The notes below the pieces were generated by a model. The model did no database searches and was not told the DNA's origin. It saw nothing but the letters and a program-made list of their open reading frames with translations. This document shows, one piece after another, positions 35,512-44,481 of a DNA stretch of 64,000 nt (position 1 is its first letter; each line of letters starts with the position of its first letter). The position numbers were made by a program, and so were the translations under genes. This stretch comes from Rhizobium lusitanum (GTDB taxonomy: Bacteria; Pseudomonadota; Alphaproteobacteria; Rhizobiales; Rhizobiaceae): assembly GCF_014189535.1 (NCBI RefSeq), contig NZ_CP050304.1:62001-126000 (forward strand), in the 5' to 3' direction.

Positions 35512-35903
35512 ACCAGCTCGTCGCCATCACTCCCGGTTCTGTTTTACCGGTGCTAGTTGCCGATTCCGGCGAGCGCGCCGCGATCTGCTTCCTAGAATTC
35601 TTTACGGCGAACATCCGGAATCCTAACACTCGGAAAGCTTATGCGCGATCGGCGGCCACCTTCCTGGATTGGTGCGACCGGCGGGGTATTAACGCGCTGA
35701 CGGCAATCCAGCCAATTCACGTGGCCACTTGGATCGAGGAAATTGGCCAAAGCCATTCGGTGCCAACCGTAAAGCTGCGTTTAGCGGCGATCCGGCATCT
35801 CTTCGACTGGATGGTGAGTGGCCAGGTGATGCCCACCAATCCCGCCCCACAAATGCTTATGCTCCCCAGAGTTGGCGCATTCCGGCGTCGACGATGCCGA
35901 TAA
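35508..35903 (+). pseudogene. Tyrosine recombinase, N-terminal fragment
   Basis: The first 120 residues are the SAM-like N-terminal domain of a phage-type integrase (NIRNPNTRKAYARSAATFLD, TVKLRLAAIRHLFDWMVSG). After PTNPAPQMLMLPRVGAF the frame turns into Arg-rich nonsense and stops; the catalytic domain with Arg-His-Arg-Tyr is missing. The ATG overlaps the stop of the preceding gene by 4 bp. Confidence 0.82.
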
Positions 35904-36398
35904 CCGGTTCTACCCTGTTGCCCCCGAGAGCTGGGAGCATGATCTCTTCTAAGACCGGAAATCGAATTTCGGCTATTCTCCCCGGAATTTCGATTGGGTG
36001 ATCAGCACCGCGCGCCCAAAATCCGTCCGTGGCAAAGCCAAAATGGCGGCGACTGCATAACACACACCATCAAAGACCAAGTTGTAGCACCACGACGATG
36101 CGTGCACCAATGCCGTTTTTATTTGCATGATCATACCTCGTGTTTGAACTTGTTCGATCGGTGTGAGTTTAAGCCTCAGGACATGCTCTGCCTTGATCTT
36201 GGTCAAGACGGAGTATCGAGGGCGGACCGCGAGCGTCCGACAGCTTGATATGGGTCAATGCCATCGGCGCACGCCCCTCGTAGATACGATGCCAGTTCTG
36301 AAACGCTTCGGGCTTTGGAAGCCCAGCCAGTTGTTTTGCCGCCGCCAATCGCCCTCAGCGCATAATTGGAAGCTGATTTCCAAACCAAAGGAAATATT
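35904..36398. other. Gap with possible decayed sequence before ackA
   Basis: About 500 bp. A minus-strand frame at 35973-36206 has some protein-like composition but no recognised domain. The ackA promoter must lie at the right end. Nothing else supported. Confidence 0.4.
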
Positions 36399-37583
36399 AT
36401 GACGGATGCGAACCTGCTGCTCACGTTCAATGCAGGCTCTTCAACCATAAAGATCGGTCTATTCCAGTGCGGTGCGAACCAGGCACGTCGTATCGGCAGG
36501 GGCTTGATCGACCTCAGCAGGCGGCCCTTGTCCTTTCACCTGACCGAAGGGCCAGCAGTTTTCGATGCTCCGCTACGCGCAGAAGGTGGGGAGGATTTAC
36601 GCGAGGTCATCGCTGAAACATTTGAAGTGCTCGGCAGGCATTTCGACATGAATGCAGTGCATGCCGTCGGTCATCGTGTCGTTCATGGCGGCGATCTGTT
36701 CACGGGCGCCGTTCGTCTCGACGAGGCCAGCATCAGCGCTATAGACGGGTTGACCGCGCTCGCCCCTTTGCATCAGCCCCAGGCGCTCCGCCTGATCCGC
36801 GCAGTCCAACATCTGCGGCCGGCGCTCACGCAGACGGCCTCCTTCGACACCGCCTTTCACGCGACCCAAAGCGATCTCATCCGCCGATTTGCCCTGCCCC
36901 GCGCCCTGCACGATCAGGGGATCAAGCGCTACGGCTTTCACGGTCTTTCCTATGCTTTCATCACCGCGGAACTGCGGCGGCACGCGCCGGAGATTGCGGC
37001 TGGTAAAATAATTGTCGCGCATCTTGGCAGTGGCGCCAGCCTCTGTGCCCTTGATGGTGGAGAAAGCCGCGACTGCAGCATGGGGTTTTCAACACTTGAC
37101 GGCATTCCGATGGCAACCCGCTGCGGCGCGCTTGATCCCGGCGTGCTGTTGCATCTTCTCGGGCCGAAAGGCCGGACACTGCGCAACCTCGAGGACATGC
37201 TCTATCATCGCTCCGGCCTGCTCGGTGTTTCGGGTATTAGCGGCGACACGCGCGATCTGTTGCGGGACGAGCGGCCTGAGGCGCGGGAAGCGATCGATCT
37301 TTTTACCTTGCGTATTGCCGGCGAAATCGCTCGCATGACGGCAACGCTCGGCGGCCTGGACGGCATCGTGTTCACCGCCGGGATCGGCGAGCACCAGCCG
37401 GAAGTCCGTGCCGCGATCTGCGATCGCCAGCGGTGGCTGGGCCTCGATATCGACGGCAAAGCGAACGCCGCCAGCGCCCTCATTATCAGCACATCGGCAA
37501 GCTCCGTCACAGCGTTCGTCATTGCCACGGACGAGGAGCAGATCATCGCGAACGAAGCCTTGTCGGTTCTGGCAAGCAAGTGA
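36399..37583 (+). CDS. ackA: Acetate kinase
   Basis: This 394-residue protein has both family signatures: LLLTFNAGSSTIKIGLFQ at the N-terminus and AVGHRVVHGGDLFTGAV further in, plus RYGFHGLSYAFI, IIVAHLGSGASLCALDGG and GIVFTAGIGEHQPEVRAAIC. It converts acetyl phosphate and ADP to acetate and ATP. The start at 36399 (MTDANLLL) is chosen by comparison with the family; an open frame extends to 36366. The phosphoketolase gene follows on the same strand after 70 bp. Together they form a bypass that gains ATP from acetyl phosphate. Confidence 0.95.
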   Translation: MTDANLLLTFNAGSSTIKIGLFQCGANQARRIGRGLIDLSRRPLSFHLTEGPAVFDAPLRAEGGEDLREVIAETFEVLGRHFDMNAVHAVGHRVVHGGDLFTGAVRLDEASISAIDGLTALAPLHQPQALRLIRAVQHLRPALTQTASFDTAFHATQSDLIRRFALPRALHDQGIKRYGFHGLSYAFITAELRRHAPEIAAGKIIVAHLGSGASLCALDGGESRDCSMGFSTLDGIPMATRCGALDPGVLLHLLGPKGRTLRNLEDMLYHRSGLLGVSGISGDTRDLLRDERPEAREAIDLFTLRIAGEIARMTATLGGLDGIVFTAGIGEHQPEVRAAICDRQRWLGLDIDGKANAASALIISTSASSVTAFVIATDEEQIIANEALSVLASK

Positions 37584-37653
37584 TCCAGATCAGCAGCCCG
37601 CCGCGTCGTTCGCACTAGTCTGACGTATGACCACATTGAATTGGAGCAACCAC

Positions 37654-40068
37654 ATGGAAATGCAGCCAACCGCCACTTTTACACATCCGCTCGATGCGAC
37701 GGAACTCAACCTCATCGACCGCTATTGGCGCGCCGCCAACTATCTCTCGGTCGGCCAGATCTACCTGCTCGACAATCCGCTGTTGCGCGAGCCGCTGATG
37801 GCTGAGCATATCAAGCCCCGCCTGCTCGGCCATTGGGGCACGACTCCAGGGCTCAACTTCATCTACGCTCATCTCAACCGGGTCATCCGCAATCGCGATC
37901 TCGATATCATCTATATTTGCGGTCCCGGCCATGGCGGCCCCGGCATGGTCGCCAATACCTATCTCGAAGGTACCTATAGCGAGATCTATCCGGATATTTC
38001 CGCAGATAAGGATGGCATGCGCAAACTCTTCCGCCAGTTCTCCTTTCCCGGCGGCATTCCGAGCCACGCGGCACCCGAAACACCGGGATCCATCCATGAG
38101 GGCGGCGAACTCGGCTACGCGCTGGTGCATGCCTACGGCGCTGTCTTCGACAATCCCGACCTGATCGCCGCCTGTGTCATCGGCGACGGAGAAGCGGAAA
38201 CCGGCCCACTGGCTGCAAGCTGGCATTCCAACAAATTCCTCAATCCGGCGCGCGACGGCGCTGTGCTGCCGATCCTGCATCTCAATGGCTACAAGATTGC
38301 CAATCCGACCATCCTTGGCCGCGACACCAACGAGGATCTGCGTCATCTCTTCATCGGCTATGGCTACGAGCCCTTCTTTGTCGAAGGTTCGGACCCGCAT
38401 CAGATGCATCAGGCCATGGCCGCAACCTTCGAACAGGTCTTCGACCGCATCCGTGCCATCCAGACCGAGGCCCGCACTGGCGCGCCGGGTAATTTCTGCC
38501 CGCGCTGGCCGATGATCGTGTTCAGAAGTCCAAAGGGCTGGACGGGGCCTAAGGAAGTCGATGGCAAGAAGGTCGAGGGCTTCTGGCGGGCGCATCAGGT
38601 ACCGGTCTCCAATTGCCGCAAAGATGCCAGCCATCGACAGATCCTGGAAGACTGGATGCGAAGCTATGATCCCGCGGACCTCTTCGACGCCGACGGGCGC
38701 TTGAAAGAGGAATTGGGCGCACAGGCACCTGCAGGCAACCGCCGCATGGGCGCCAATCCCCATGCCAATGGCGGTCTGCTGCGCCATGAACTCGTTGTGC
38801 CCGATATCCGCGACTATGCAGTTACCTTCAAAGAGCGCGGCAGAACAATGACGCAATCAACCGAGATCCTCGGCCATTATTTGCGTGACACCCTGACCCT
38901 CAATGCCGATCGTGCCAATTTCCGTATCTTCGGCCCCGATGAAACAGAGTCCAACCGCCTCGGCAGCGTCTTCGAAGTGACCAACCGCGTGTGGATGGAG
39001 GAAATAAAGCCCTATGACGTGAGCCTTGCCCCGGATGGGCGGGTGATGGAGGTACTCAGCGAACATCTGTGTCAGGGTTGGCTGGAGGGCTATCTGCTGA
39101 CCGGCCGCCACGGCCTGTTCTCCTGCTACGAAGCCTTCATTCATATTATCGATTCCATGTTCAATCAGCACGCCAAATGGATAAAGGTGTCGCGCGAGCT
39201 ACCATGGCGGAAGCCGATTTCGTCGCTGAACTACCTGCTGACCTCGCATGTCTGGCGGCAGGACCATAACGGCTTCAGCCACCAGGACCCCGGCTTCATT
39301 GATCTAGTCGCCAATAAAAGAGCCGATACCGTGCGCATCTACCTACCGCCCGATGCCAACACGCTGCTTTGGACCGGCGACCATTGCCTGAAGACCTATG
39401 ACCGCATCAACGTGATCGTTGCCGGCAAACAGCCGGAGCCGCAATGGCTGTCGATGGATGAAGCCATCAAACATTGCGAGGCCGGTATTGGTATCTGGCA
39501 GTGGGCCGGCAACGAACGGGGCGCCATCGAACCCGATGTCGTCATGGCCTGCGCCGGTGATGTTCCCACCATGGAGGCGCTCGCCGCCGTCGATCTTCTC
39601 CGTCAGTACATTCCGGAATTGTCGATCCGCGTGGTCAACGTTGTCGACCTGATGGCACTGCAATCGAAGGCACAGCACCCGCACGGCCTAACCGACGAGG
39701 TGTTCGACGGGCTGTTCACACCGGATCGGCCGGTGATCTTCGCCTATCACGGCTATCCCTATCTGATCCACCGCCTGACCTATCGGCGCACCAACCACAG
39801 CAACATTCACGTGCGTGGCTTCATCGAGGAGGGAACGACGACCACGCCGTTCGACATGACCGTTCTCAACGAACTCGACCGCTACCATCTCGCTATAGAG
39901 GCGATCGAGCGCGTACCGGGTCTGAAGGACAAGGGGCAGAATGTGATCAAGCTTCTCCGCGACAAGCTCGAAGAACACGGCCGCTATATTCGCCAATACG
40001 GTGAGGACATGCCGGAAATCAGCAATTGGAAATGGCCTTACGATGGAGATGGGCATCGTTTGTCCTGA
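37654..40068 (+). CDS. xfp: Xylulose-5-phosphate/fructose-6-phosphate phosphoketolase
   Basis: This 804-residue thiamine-diphosphate enzyme shows the family signatures [16 protein letters not shown] and [19 protein letters not shown] near residues 150-195, [20 protein letters not shown], and the C-terminal [14 protein letters not shown]. It splits xylulose 5-phosphate (or fructose 6-phosphate) with phosphate into acetyl phosphate and glyceraldehyde 3-phosphate (or erythrose 4-phosphate). GGAG precedes the ATG at 37654; 37627 is an alternative start. With ackA it gives a short route from pentoses to acetate and ATP. The last bases overlap the approach to a decayed SDR gene. Confidence 0.95.
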   Translation: MEMQPTATFTHPLDATELNLIDRYWRAANYLSVGQIYLLDNPLLREPLMAEHIKPRLLGHWGTTPGLNFIYAHLNRVIRNRDLDIIYICGPGHGGPGMVANTYLEGTYSEIYPDISADKDGMRKLFRQFSFPGGIPSHAAPETPGSIHEGGELGYALVHAYGAVFDNPDLIAACVIGDGEAETGPLAASWHSNKFLNPARDGAVLPILHLNGYKIANPTILGRDTNEDLRHLFIGYGYEPFFVEGSDPHQMHQAMAATFEQVFDRIRAIQTEARTGAPGNFCPRWPMIVFRSPKGWTGPKEVDGKKVEGFWRAHQVPVSNCRKDASHRQILEDWMRSYDPADLFDADGRLKEELGAQAPAGNRRMGANPHANGGLLRHELVVPDIRDYAVTFKERGRTMTQSTEILGHYLRDTLTLNADRANFRIFGPDETESNRLGSVFEVTNRVWMEEIKPYDVSLAPDGRVMEVLSEHLCQGWLEGYLLTGRHGLFSCYEAFIHIIDSMFNQHAKWIKVSRELPWRKPISSLNYLLTSHVWRQDHNGFSHQDPGFIDLVANKRADTVRIYLPPDANTLLWTGDHCLKTYDRINVIVAGKQPEPQWLSMDEAIKHCEAGIGIWQWAGNERGAIEPDVVMACAGDVPTMEALAAVDLLRQYIPELSIRVVNVVDLMALQSKAQHPHGLTDEVFDGLFTPDRPVIFAYHGYPYLIHRLTYRRTNHSNIHVRGFIEEGTTTTPFDMTVLNELDRYHLAIEAIERVPGLKDKGQNVIKLLRDKLEEHGRYIRQYGEDMPEISNWKWPYDGDGHRLS

Positions 40069-40096
40069 AACGTTGCTCCGAAAAATGCCGGTCTTG

Positions 40097-40600
40097 ATGA
40101 GATATGAACCAATAACCACGGCATTTGGACGCACCATTGACATCCTCTTCGTGAACGCGGGCACCGCCAACACAGATCAGGCGCAGACCATCGCGGAGAT
40201 CTCGACGGAGGAATTCGTCCGTGTAATGGTCACCAACGGGCTAGGCCCCATGCGCGTGATCGAAGGCCTGCAAGATCTCGTGTCGCCGACCGGCATGATC
40301 GGCATCATGTCGTCAGGACAGGGCAGCATCGCGAACAACGTCAACGGTGGACATGAGGTCTATCGTGCCTCCAAGGCGGCACTGAACCAGTACATGCGCA
40401 GCTACGCGGTCCGGCATGCCGGCGAACCGCGCGCCCTAGTTCTGGTGGCGCCCGGTTGAATCCGCACGGCACTGGGCGGCCCCGAAGCACCGTTCAGCAT
40501 GGAAGAGACCGCGCCGCAGATCGTCACCGTGCTTCTCGCGCAGTGGGGCAAGCCCGGCCTTCAATATCTGGACCGTGATGAGCGCACTGTTCCCGGGTGA
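40097..40600 (+). pseudogene. Short-chain dehydrogenase, N-terminus lost and one TGA stop inside
   Basis: The frame gives the second half of a classical SDR: IDILFVNAGT, MIGIMSSGQGSIANNVNG, and the active-site pair in VYRASKAALNQYMRSYA. At 40457-40459 a TGA interrupts the block LVLVAPG-stop-IRTALGGPE, where family members usually have Trp (TGG). After the stop the frame continues with normal sequence (APFSMEETAPQIVTVLL, then DRDERTVPG) to a second stop at 40600. The N-terminal cofactor-binding part is absent. One point mutation plus a truncation explains what is seen. Confidence 0.8.
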
Positions 40601-40760
40601 ATGCCATCCGTCCGGAATTTGTGGATCAGCACCCGGGGGTTCACCCCTTAACATTGCCGCGCAAGACACTGAAACAGAAATACAAAATTGAAACCGCCCG
40701 GGGTATGATCGGCGCCGATCGTCACCTTATCCAGGTTGCAAATTTGCGCGCAAAGCCATG

Positions 40761-40948
40761 TGTGAAACGGCTCCGAACATTCACCCCTTTCGGACGACAT
40801 CTAAGCTATTGAGTTCAAATAGCAATTTTTCAGGATTGCGGGGTCAGCGCCAGCAATTAGTTGACCCTAGCCAATGTCTCAATTTTCTAAGCGCTTCCAA
40901 ATGGTTGTCGTAAACACTCATGGGGTGAATGTTCGGAGCCGTTTCACA
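40761..40948. repeat. 188-bp stretch bounded by perfect 27-bp inverted repeats
   Basis: TGTGAAACGGCTCCGAACAT at 40761 (continuing TCACCCC to 40787) is the exact reverse complement of 40922-40948. No transposase lies between the arms. The pattern fits a miniature inverted-repeat element (MITE) or a recombination relic. The bases just outside do not form an obvious target duplication. The right arm contains the ATG assigned to the next small gene. Confidence 0.8.
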
Positions 40949-41225
40949 ATCAAACAAAGCGCTTTACGAATTTGTCGTCAAGAGGTGCCCGAAGACCTCG
41001 AGCAAGAAGATCGTCCGCGCGGCACTTCTTGCACTCACTGATCCCGACGTCACGGATCGAACCGTGCTGGACACCATATACGCGCTTGCCATCAAGCATC
41101 GGATGGACGAAATCGGTCAAGGCGACGTAAGCGATGAACAAGACGACACACCAGAGGTCGCGCCGTCGGTGAAGTCTTCAAGGAAGCGTGCTGCGTCGTC
41201 CGCGTCGGCAAGCGTTTCGCCGTAA
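40929..41225 (+). CDS. Small hypothetical protein
   Basis: A 98-residue frame whose middle is protein-like (ALYEFVVKRCPKTSSKKIVR, LTDPDVTDRTVLDTIYALAI) and whose tail is Ser/Ala-rich and basic. The ATG at 40929 lies inside a 27-bp inverted-repeat arm and has no clear ribosome site, so the original start may have been replaced. No family was recognised. Confidence 0.5.
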   Translation: MFGAVSQSNKALYEFVVKRCPKTSSKKIVRAALLALTDPDVTDRTVLDTIYALAIKHRMDEIGQGDVSDEQDDTPEVAPSVKSSRKRAASSASASVSP

Positions 41226-41319
41226 GACCCATACGACCAACGCCTTGCTTTTGCCACCCTGAGGACATCCGACCTTTACATTGCCGTGCTACCTTCAACT
41301 TCTATGAGGGAGTATAGCC

Positions 41320-42015
41320 ATGCAAGACTTGACGATGTCAGAAGTTCTGAAAGATCCTTTGATCCGGCAGATGCTGCGCGCCGACAAGGTGAGCCTTGGT
41401 GCATTCGCCCAGTTGCTTGAGAACGCTGCCAACGATCGTGGCCGCAAATTGGCAGCTAGCAGTTGGGTAGCGCGCAGACAATCGCCGAATCCGTGCGAGC
41501 AACAGTATCACTCGGTGGCCTGATACATCCTCACAGCATGGACGCTTGATGTTCGCCCCAAAAGGCGGCCCTCTTTTGTCGGTGAAGCGGCGGGTACGCA
41601 AGATGTTGAAGCCATCGATCGCCTCATCGCATTTGCTGACCGCATTATCACAAAACTGAGTGCCGACAAGCTGTCTGGCATCGATCCGAACGAGATCGGC
41701 GAGCAGGTCGCAAAGGTTAAGGGCCTGCGGGACACGCTCATCCAGGCGAAGGGGAAAGCAAAGAAGCAGGAGGAAGAGCAGGCCGCTCCGCAGGATCAAC
41801 CTGAACAAGAAGCACAGGACGATGGCGCCGAAGCAAGCGATGCAGGCGTTGAAAATCCACACGACGAACCGGAAGAGGGGGACCGGAGTGAAGAAGAATC
41901 TTGGTCCCCCGAGGAATTACTTGCATCCTTGCTTGAGGTCATTGCGGCCGAGATGGGAGAGGCGGAGGCTGAGCGGTTGTTAAATTTAGCGCGCGAAAAT
42001 CTTTTGGCGCAATAG
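41320..42015 (+). pseudogene. Unknown gene, interrupted by stop and frameshift
   Basis: An ATG at 41320 starts MQDLTMSEVLKDPLIRQMLR, a reasonable N-terminus, and the frame stops at 41523. The same frame reopens after the stop and from about 41585 reads well (TQDVEAIDRLIAFADRIITK, IDPNEIGEQVAKVKGLRDTL) through a Lys/Glu/Gln-rich helix to a normal-looking end (EAERLLNLARENLLAQ) at 42015. Between 41460 and 41560 another frame is more protein-like (SAQTIAESVRATVSLGGLI), so at least two frameshifts are likely. The original protein was about 230 residues with an acidic coiled C-terminus. Its function is unknown. Confidence 0.55.
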
Positions 42016-42107
42016 TGGAAACAGTTTTTCATCTGCGGTCTCGCTCTCCGGTTCTGGGAACTTGTCCTACCCCCAAACTGCCGCAGGCTGCGTGAAGATT
42101 GATTATT

Positions 42108-43115
42108 TTAGCCAGTCACCAATGTCACACCGAAAGCATCGAGAACATCGGCCATATGGTTTGCAAATGAAATTGTCGCGCCGCCAGCGAACAAGAGGCC
42201 GACGGCGCTCCCGCTCGCCCGCTCCAGCACCAGCGATCCGGAATCACCGAGGTCGCTGAATGCCCCGCCCTCTATTGAGGTGATGGCGATCTGATCGTGA
42301 AACAGAAGGGTGCCGATGTCATATGGAAGTTTGATGTCCGCACTGACGCTGGATACGTAGCCTCTCGTATAGCCTGTCGTCCGTCCAAATTTTTCGACGA
42401 TCGTGTCGACCTCCGCCGATTTTACACCAGTCGGAGAGCCGATGTCCAGGATGTCCGAAACGGCGAGATTCGGATGTAATAGTTTTCCGATCGCTCCGTC
42501 GACATAGTTGGGCGCTCCGACTACCAGGGGTACATAGCCATCGAGAACGGCGATTTTGTCACGCTTCAGGCTGCCGCCGTCGTAGGGGCTCGGTTCGAAG
42601 ATCGAGGAGCCGAACGGCAGACGATTCTGATCGGCAAGCACATGGTTGTTGCTCAATATGTAAGTGCCAAAATTGTCGTAGACGAGTGCCCCAAATGTCC
42701 CGGCGATGGCTTCGCGCGTACTGTTATCCTCAACACCCGTTGAACATCCCGGCTGGGCCGGCCGCAGACGCAACCGTGGCCCCGGCCACGCGGCCAAAGG
42801 TTGGAGGAAGCCGACTTCCTCGACATCGGTCTGCAAGCCGTCCAGCGTAGAAGGCAGCATTTCATTGGCGCCGATCTGCGCCTTGGGGTGCTTCTTACGC
42901 ACGTAGATCTTTATTGCCGGTTCGGCGGTGGTGCGTCCAGAGACGACCTTGTATCCGACCCCGACGCCGTGAACATTGATCTGTGGCGCGGCGGTCAGTA
43001 TCCGACTCGCGGCCACCCCACCCATATCGCTTGGCCCCACTAGCAGCAGACGCCGCGACAATGCTGATTTTGCCTCGGCAAGATGTGCTAGACTGTGGGA
43101 TGCCCTTCCGATCAT
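42108..43115 (-). CDS. Trypsin-like serine protease of the RiPP locus
   Basis: This 335-residue protein has a catalytic region with His158 in ILSNNHVLADQN, a candidate Asp206 in NYVDGAIGKLL and Ser292 in LGDSGSLVLERA, the triad of chymotrypsin-like proteases. Residues about 45-100 form a small separate domain (VHGVGVGYKVVSG, EPAIKIYVRKKHP, MLPSTLDGLQTDVEEVGF). No signal peptide is evident. The ATG at 43115 fits best; the frame is open to 43217. It is divergent from an 81-residue protein with a similar small domain, and it lies downstream of HExxH, radical SAM and repeat-precursor genes on the same strand. A role in cutting the modified precursor between its repeats is a reasonable inference. 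Confidence 0.8.
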   Translation of the reverse strand: MIGRASHSLAHLAEAKSALSRRLLLVGPSDMGGVAASRILTAAPQINVHGVGVGYKVVSGRTTAEPAIKIYVRKKHPKAQIGANEMLPSTLDGLQTDVEEVGFLQPLAAWPGPRLRLRPAQPGCSTGVEDNSTREAIAGTFGALVYDNFGTYILSNNHVLADQNRLPFGSSIFEPSPYDGGSLKRDKIAVLDGYVPLVVGAPNYVDGAIGKLLHPNLAVSDILDIGSPTGVKSAEVDTIVEKFGRTTGYTRGYVSSVSADIKLPYDIGTLLFHDQIAITSIEGGAFSDLGDSGSLVLERASGSAVGLLFAGGATISFANHMADVLDAFGVTLVTG

Positions 43116-43130
43116 GTGAGGTGTCCTCGA

Positions 43131-43376
43131 ATGTCTAGAGATCTCGGTACTTCGCCGGAAATTGAACAGCTGCGCGCCAAAGCCTCGCGCGAATGGCTTG
43201 CCTTGCCCGGCGTGCAATCCGTATTGCTCTCGCCGGACGGTTCGGGCGGCTGGAAATTCGTCGTCTACGTCAGTAACAGTACCTCCCCTTCACCCGCTAT
43301 TCCCTCTTGCATCCAGGGCCTGCCGGTAGAAATCGTTCCGCTTGACGGTCCAATCAGGCCCCTTGGCGGGCTGTGA
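43131..43376 (+). CDS. Small protein resembling the protease N-terminal domain
   Basis: An 81-residue frame starting MSRDLGTSPEIEQLRAKASR. Its second half (LPGVQSVLLSPDGSGGWKF, then FVVYVSNSTS and IQGLPVEIVPLDG) follows the same strand pattern as residues 45-100 of the divergent protease (GVGVGY, IKIYV, LDGLQTDVEEVG). It lies 15 bp from the protease start on the opposite strand, and its end overlaps the end of the HExxH gene by 23 bp. It may be a stand-alone copy of that domain, for example a binding partner or regulator of the protease. The similarity is by eye and needs a profile comparison. Confidence 0.6.
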   Translation: MSRDLGTSPEIEQLRAKASREWLALPGVQSVLLSPDGSGGWKFVVYVSNSTSPSPAIPSCIQGLPVEIVPLDGPIRPLGGL

Positions 43377-44481
43377 GCGATGTCCCGCCCACCATCGCTG
43401 GATGGCCAAGACGATCCAGCGCGATCGTCCGCAGCTCGTTCAAAAGGTGAAACGCAAAAGGAGTAATGTGCTCGCGCACGGCGGTGATGGCTTCGACAAG
43501 CCCCGTACTGAAAAAACCCGCTGCCGCCTTCTGGAACAGCGCATCGGCCTCATAATCGGGATGGTCGCTCTGTTCTAAAACCTCATCCCAAAACAGTGAG
43601 AGCTCGAACCATACGCAACAGGCGTGGACGAAACCATGCAATGGCAAATCGGTTCCAGTCCAGGGGGAGATCACCCGCGGCGTCTCGGTATCGGCGTTAA
43701 GGAAGAACGGTGCATCCAGTTCGGCGAAATAGAGTGCGCTGTGGGTTGCTTCGTGCAGCAAGGCATCGGCAATACTGTAGTGAGAGATGTCTGGTGCTGC
43801 GACGTTTGCGAGCGCAGCCACCCCCGGATGGCGGCGCGACGAACTCGTGCCAAAGCGGCAGCCTGGATCATCGTAGAGAGCCAAAGCGCGAAGTGCGATG
43901 GAAATGAGCTCAGATCCCGCCGGTGCTATTCTGTCGATCAGTTGAAAGGCTTTGTTGATCTTAGCTGCGCAAAGCCGGATGTCGTTAGGCGGCCGAATGC
44001 GCTCGCGCTGGGACAGCGGTAGGTACAGCCCGCTTGTCGCAAAGGGGCTGAAACCATCAATCGCTATACCCCTCAGCCGCGGGGCTGCATAAGCGATCTG
44101 GCCATCCCGATTAAGGCGATAGTCGCCGAGTGCCGTCCATTCAACGTATTCATCCGGGCGGATTCGATTGAGAAGACAGTGTTCGGCTTCGATCCAGTCT
44201 CGCAGGAGCTGCCGACCTGCGTCGGACTCATTGTCTCCCGTCGCGATCAATTGGCCAAGAACAGGGGCTGAGACCAACCTTGATATAGAGCCCGCTGGCA
44301 GCGCCTTCAGCAAGGTCAAGCATCCAGCGCGATCGGCAAGGCCGTCAAGTAGCGTCTCGCGGCTGGCCGAGAAGCGGGCTGCGCAAAGCCAAGCCTTTCC
44401 CACGGCCTCTTCTTTGAGAAGCAGGTGGGATATGATGTCGGATAGGTGTGCGGAGACGTCCGCGACAATGGGTTTGTTCAT
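43354..44481 (-). CDS. HExxH peptide-modification protein (beta-hydroxylase type)
   Basis: This 375-residue protein carries the metal motif HEATH at residues 243-247 (in IADALLHEATHSALYFAELD), followed by the HGFVHACCVWFELSLFWDEV segment. Proteins with this layout accompany FxsB-type radical SAM maturases, often fused to them, and have been described as putative peptide-modifying enzymes, some as alpha-ketoglutarate-dependent HExxH peptide beta-hydroxylases. That reaction is inferred here from family likeness and context. The gene start overlaps the end of the radical SAM gene by 4 bp (ATGA), so the two are translated together. The N-terminal 230 residues are mostly helical with no further motif I recognise. 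Confidence 0.8.
   Translation of the reverse strand: MNKPIVADVSAHLSDIISHLLLKEEAVGKAWLCAARFSASRETLLDGLADRAGCLTLLKALPAGSISRLVSAPVLGQLIATGDNESDAGRQLLRDWIEAEHCLLNRIRPDEYVEWTALGDYRLNRDGQIAYAAPRLRGIAIDGFSPFATSGLYLPLSQRERIRPPNDIRLCAAKINKAFQLIDRIAPAGSELISIALRALALYDDPGCRFGTSSSRRHPGVAALANVAAPDISHYSIADALLHEATHSALYFAELDAPFFLNADTETPRVISPWTGTDLPLHGFVHACCVWFELSLFWDEVLEQSDHPDYEADALFQKAAAGFFSTGLVEAITAVREHITPFAFHLLNELRTIALDRLGHPAMVGGTSLTARQGA

Noticed and set aside
36597..38856. Long minus-strand frames opposite ackA and xfp, including one of 413 codons
   Set aside because: GC-rich codon bias produces open antisense frames. The + strand proteins are clear family members with strong motifs.
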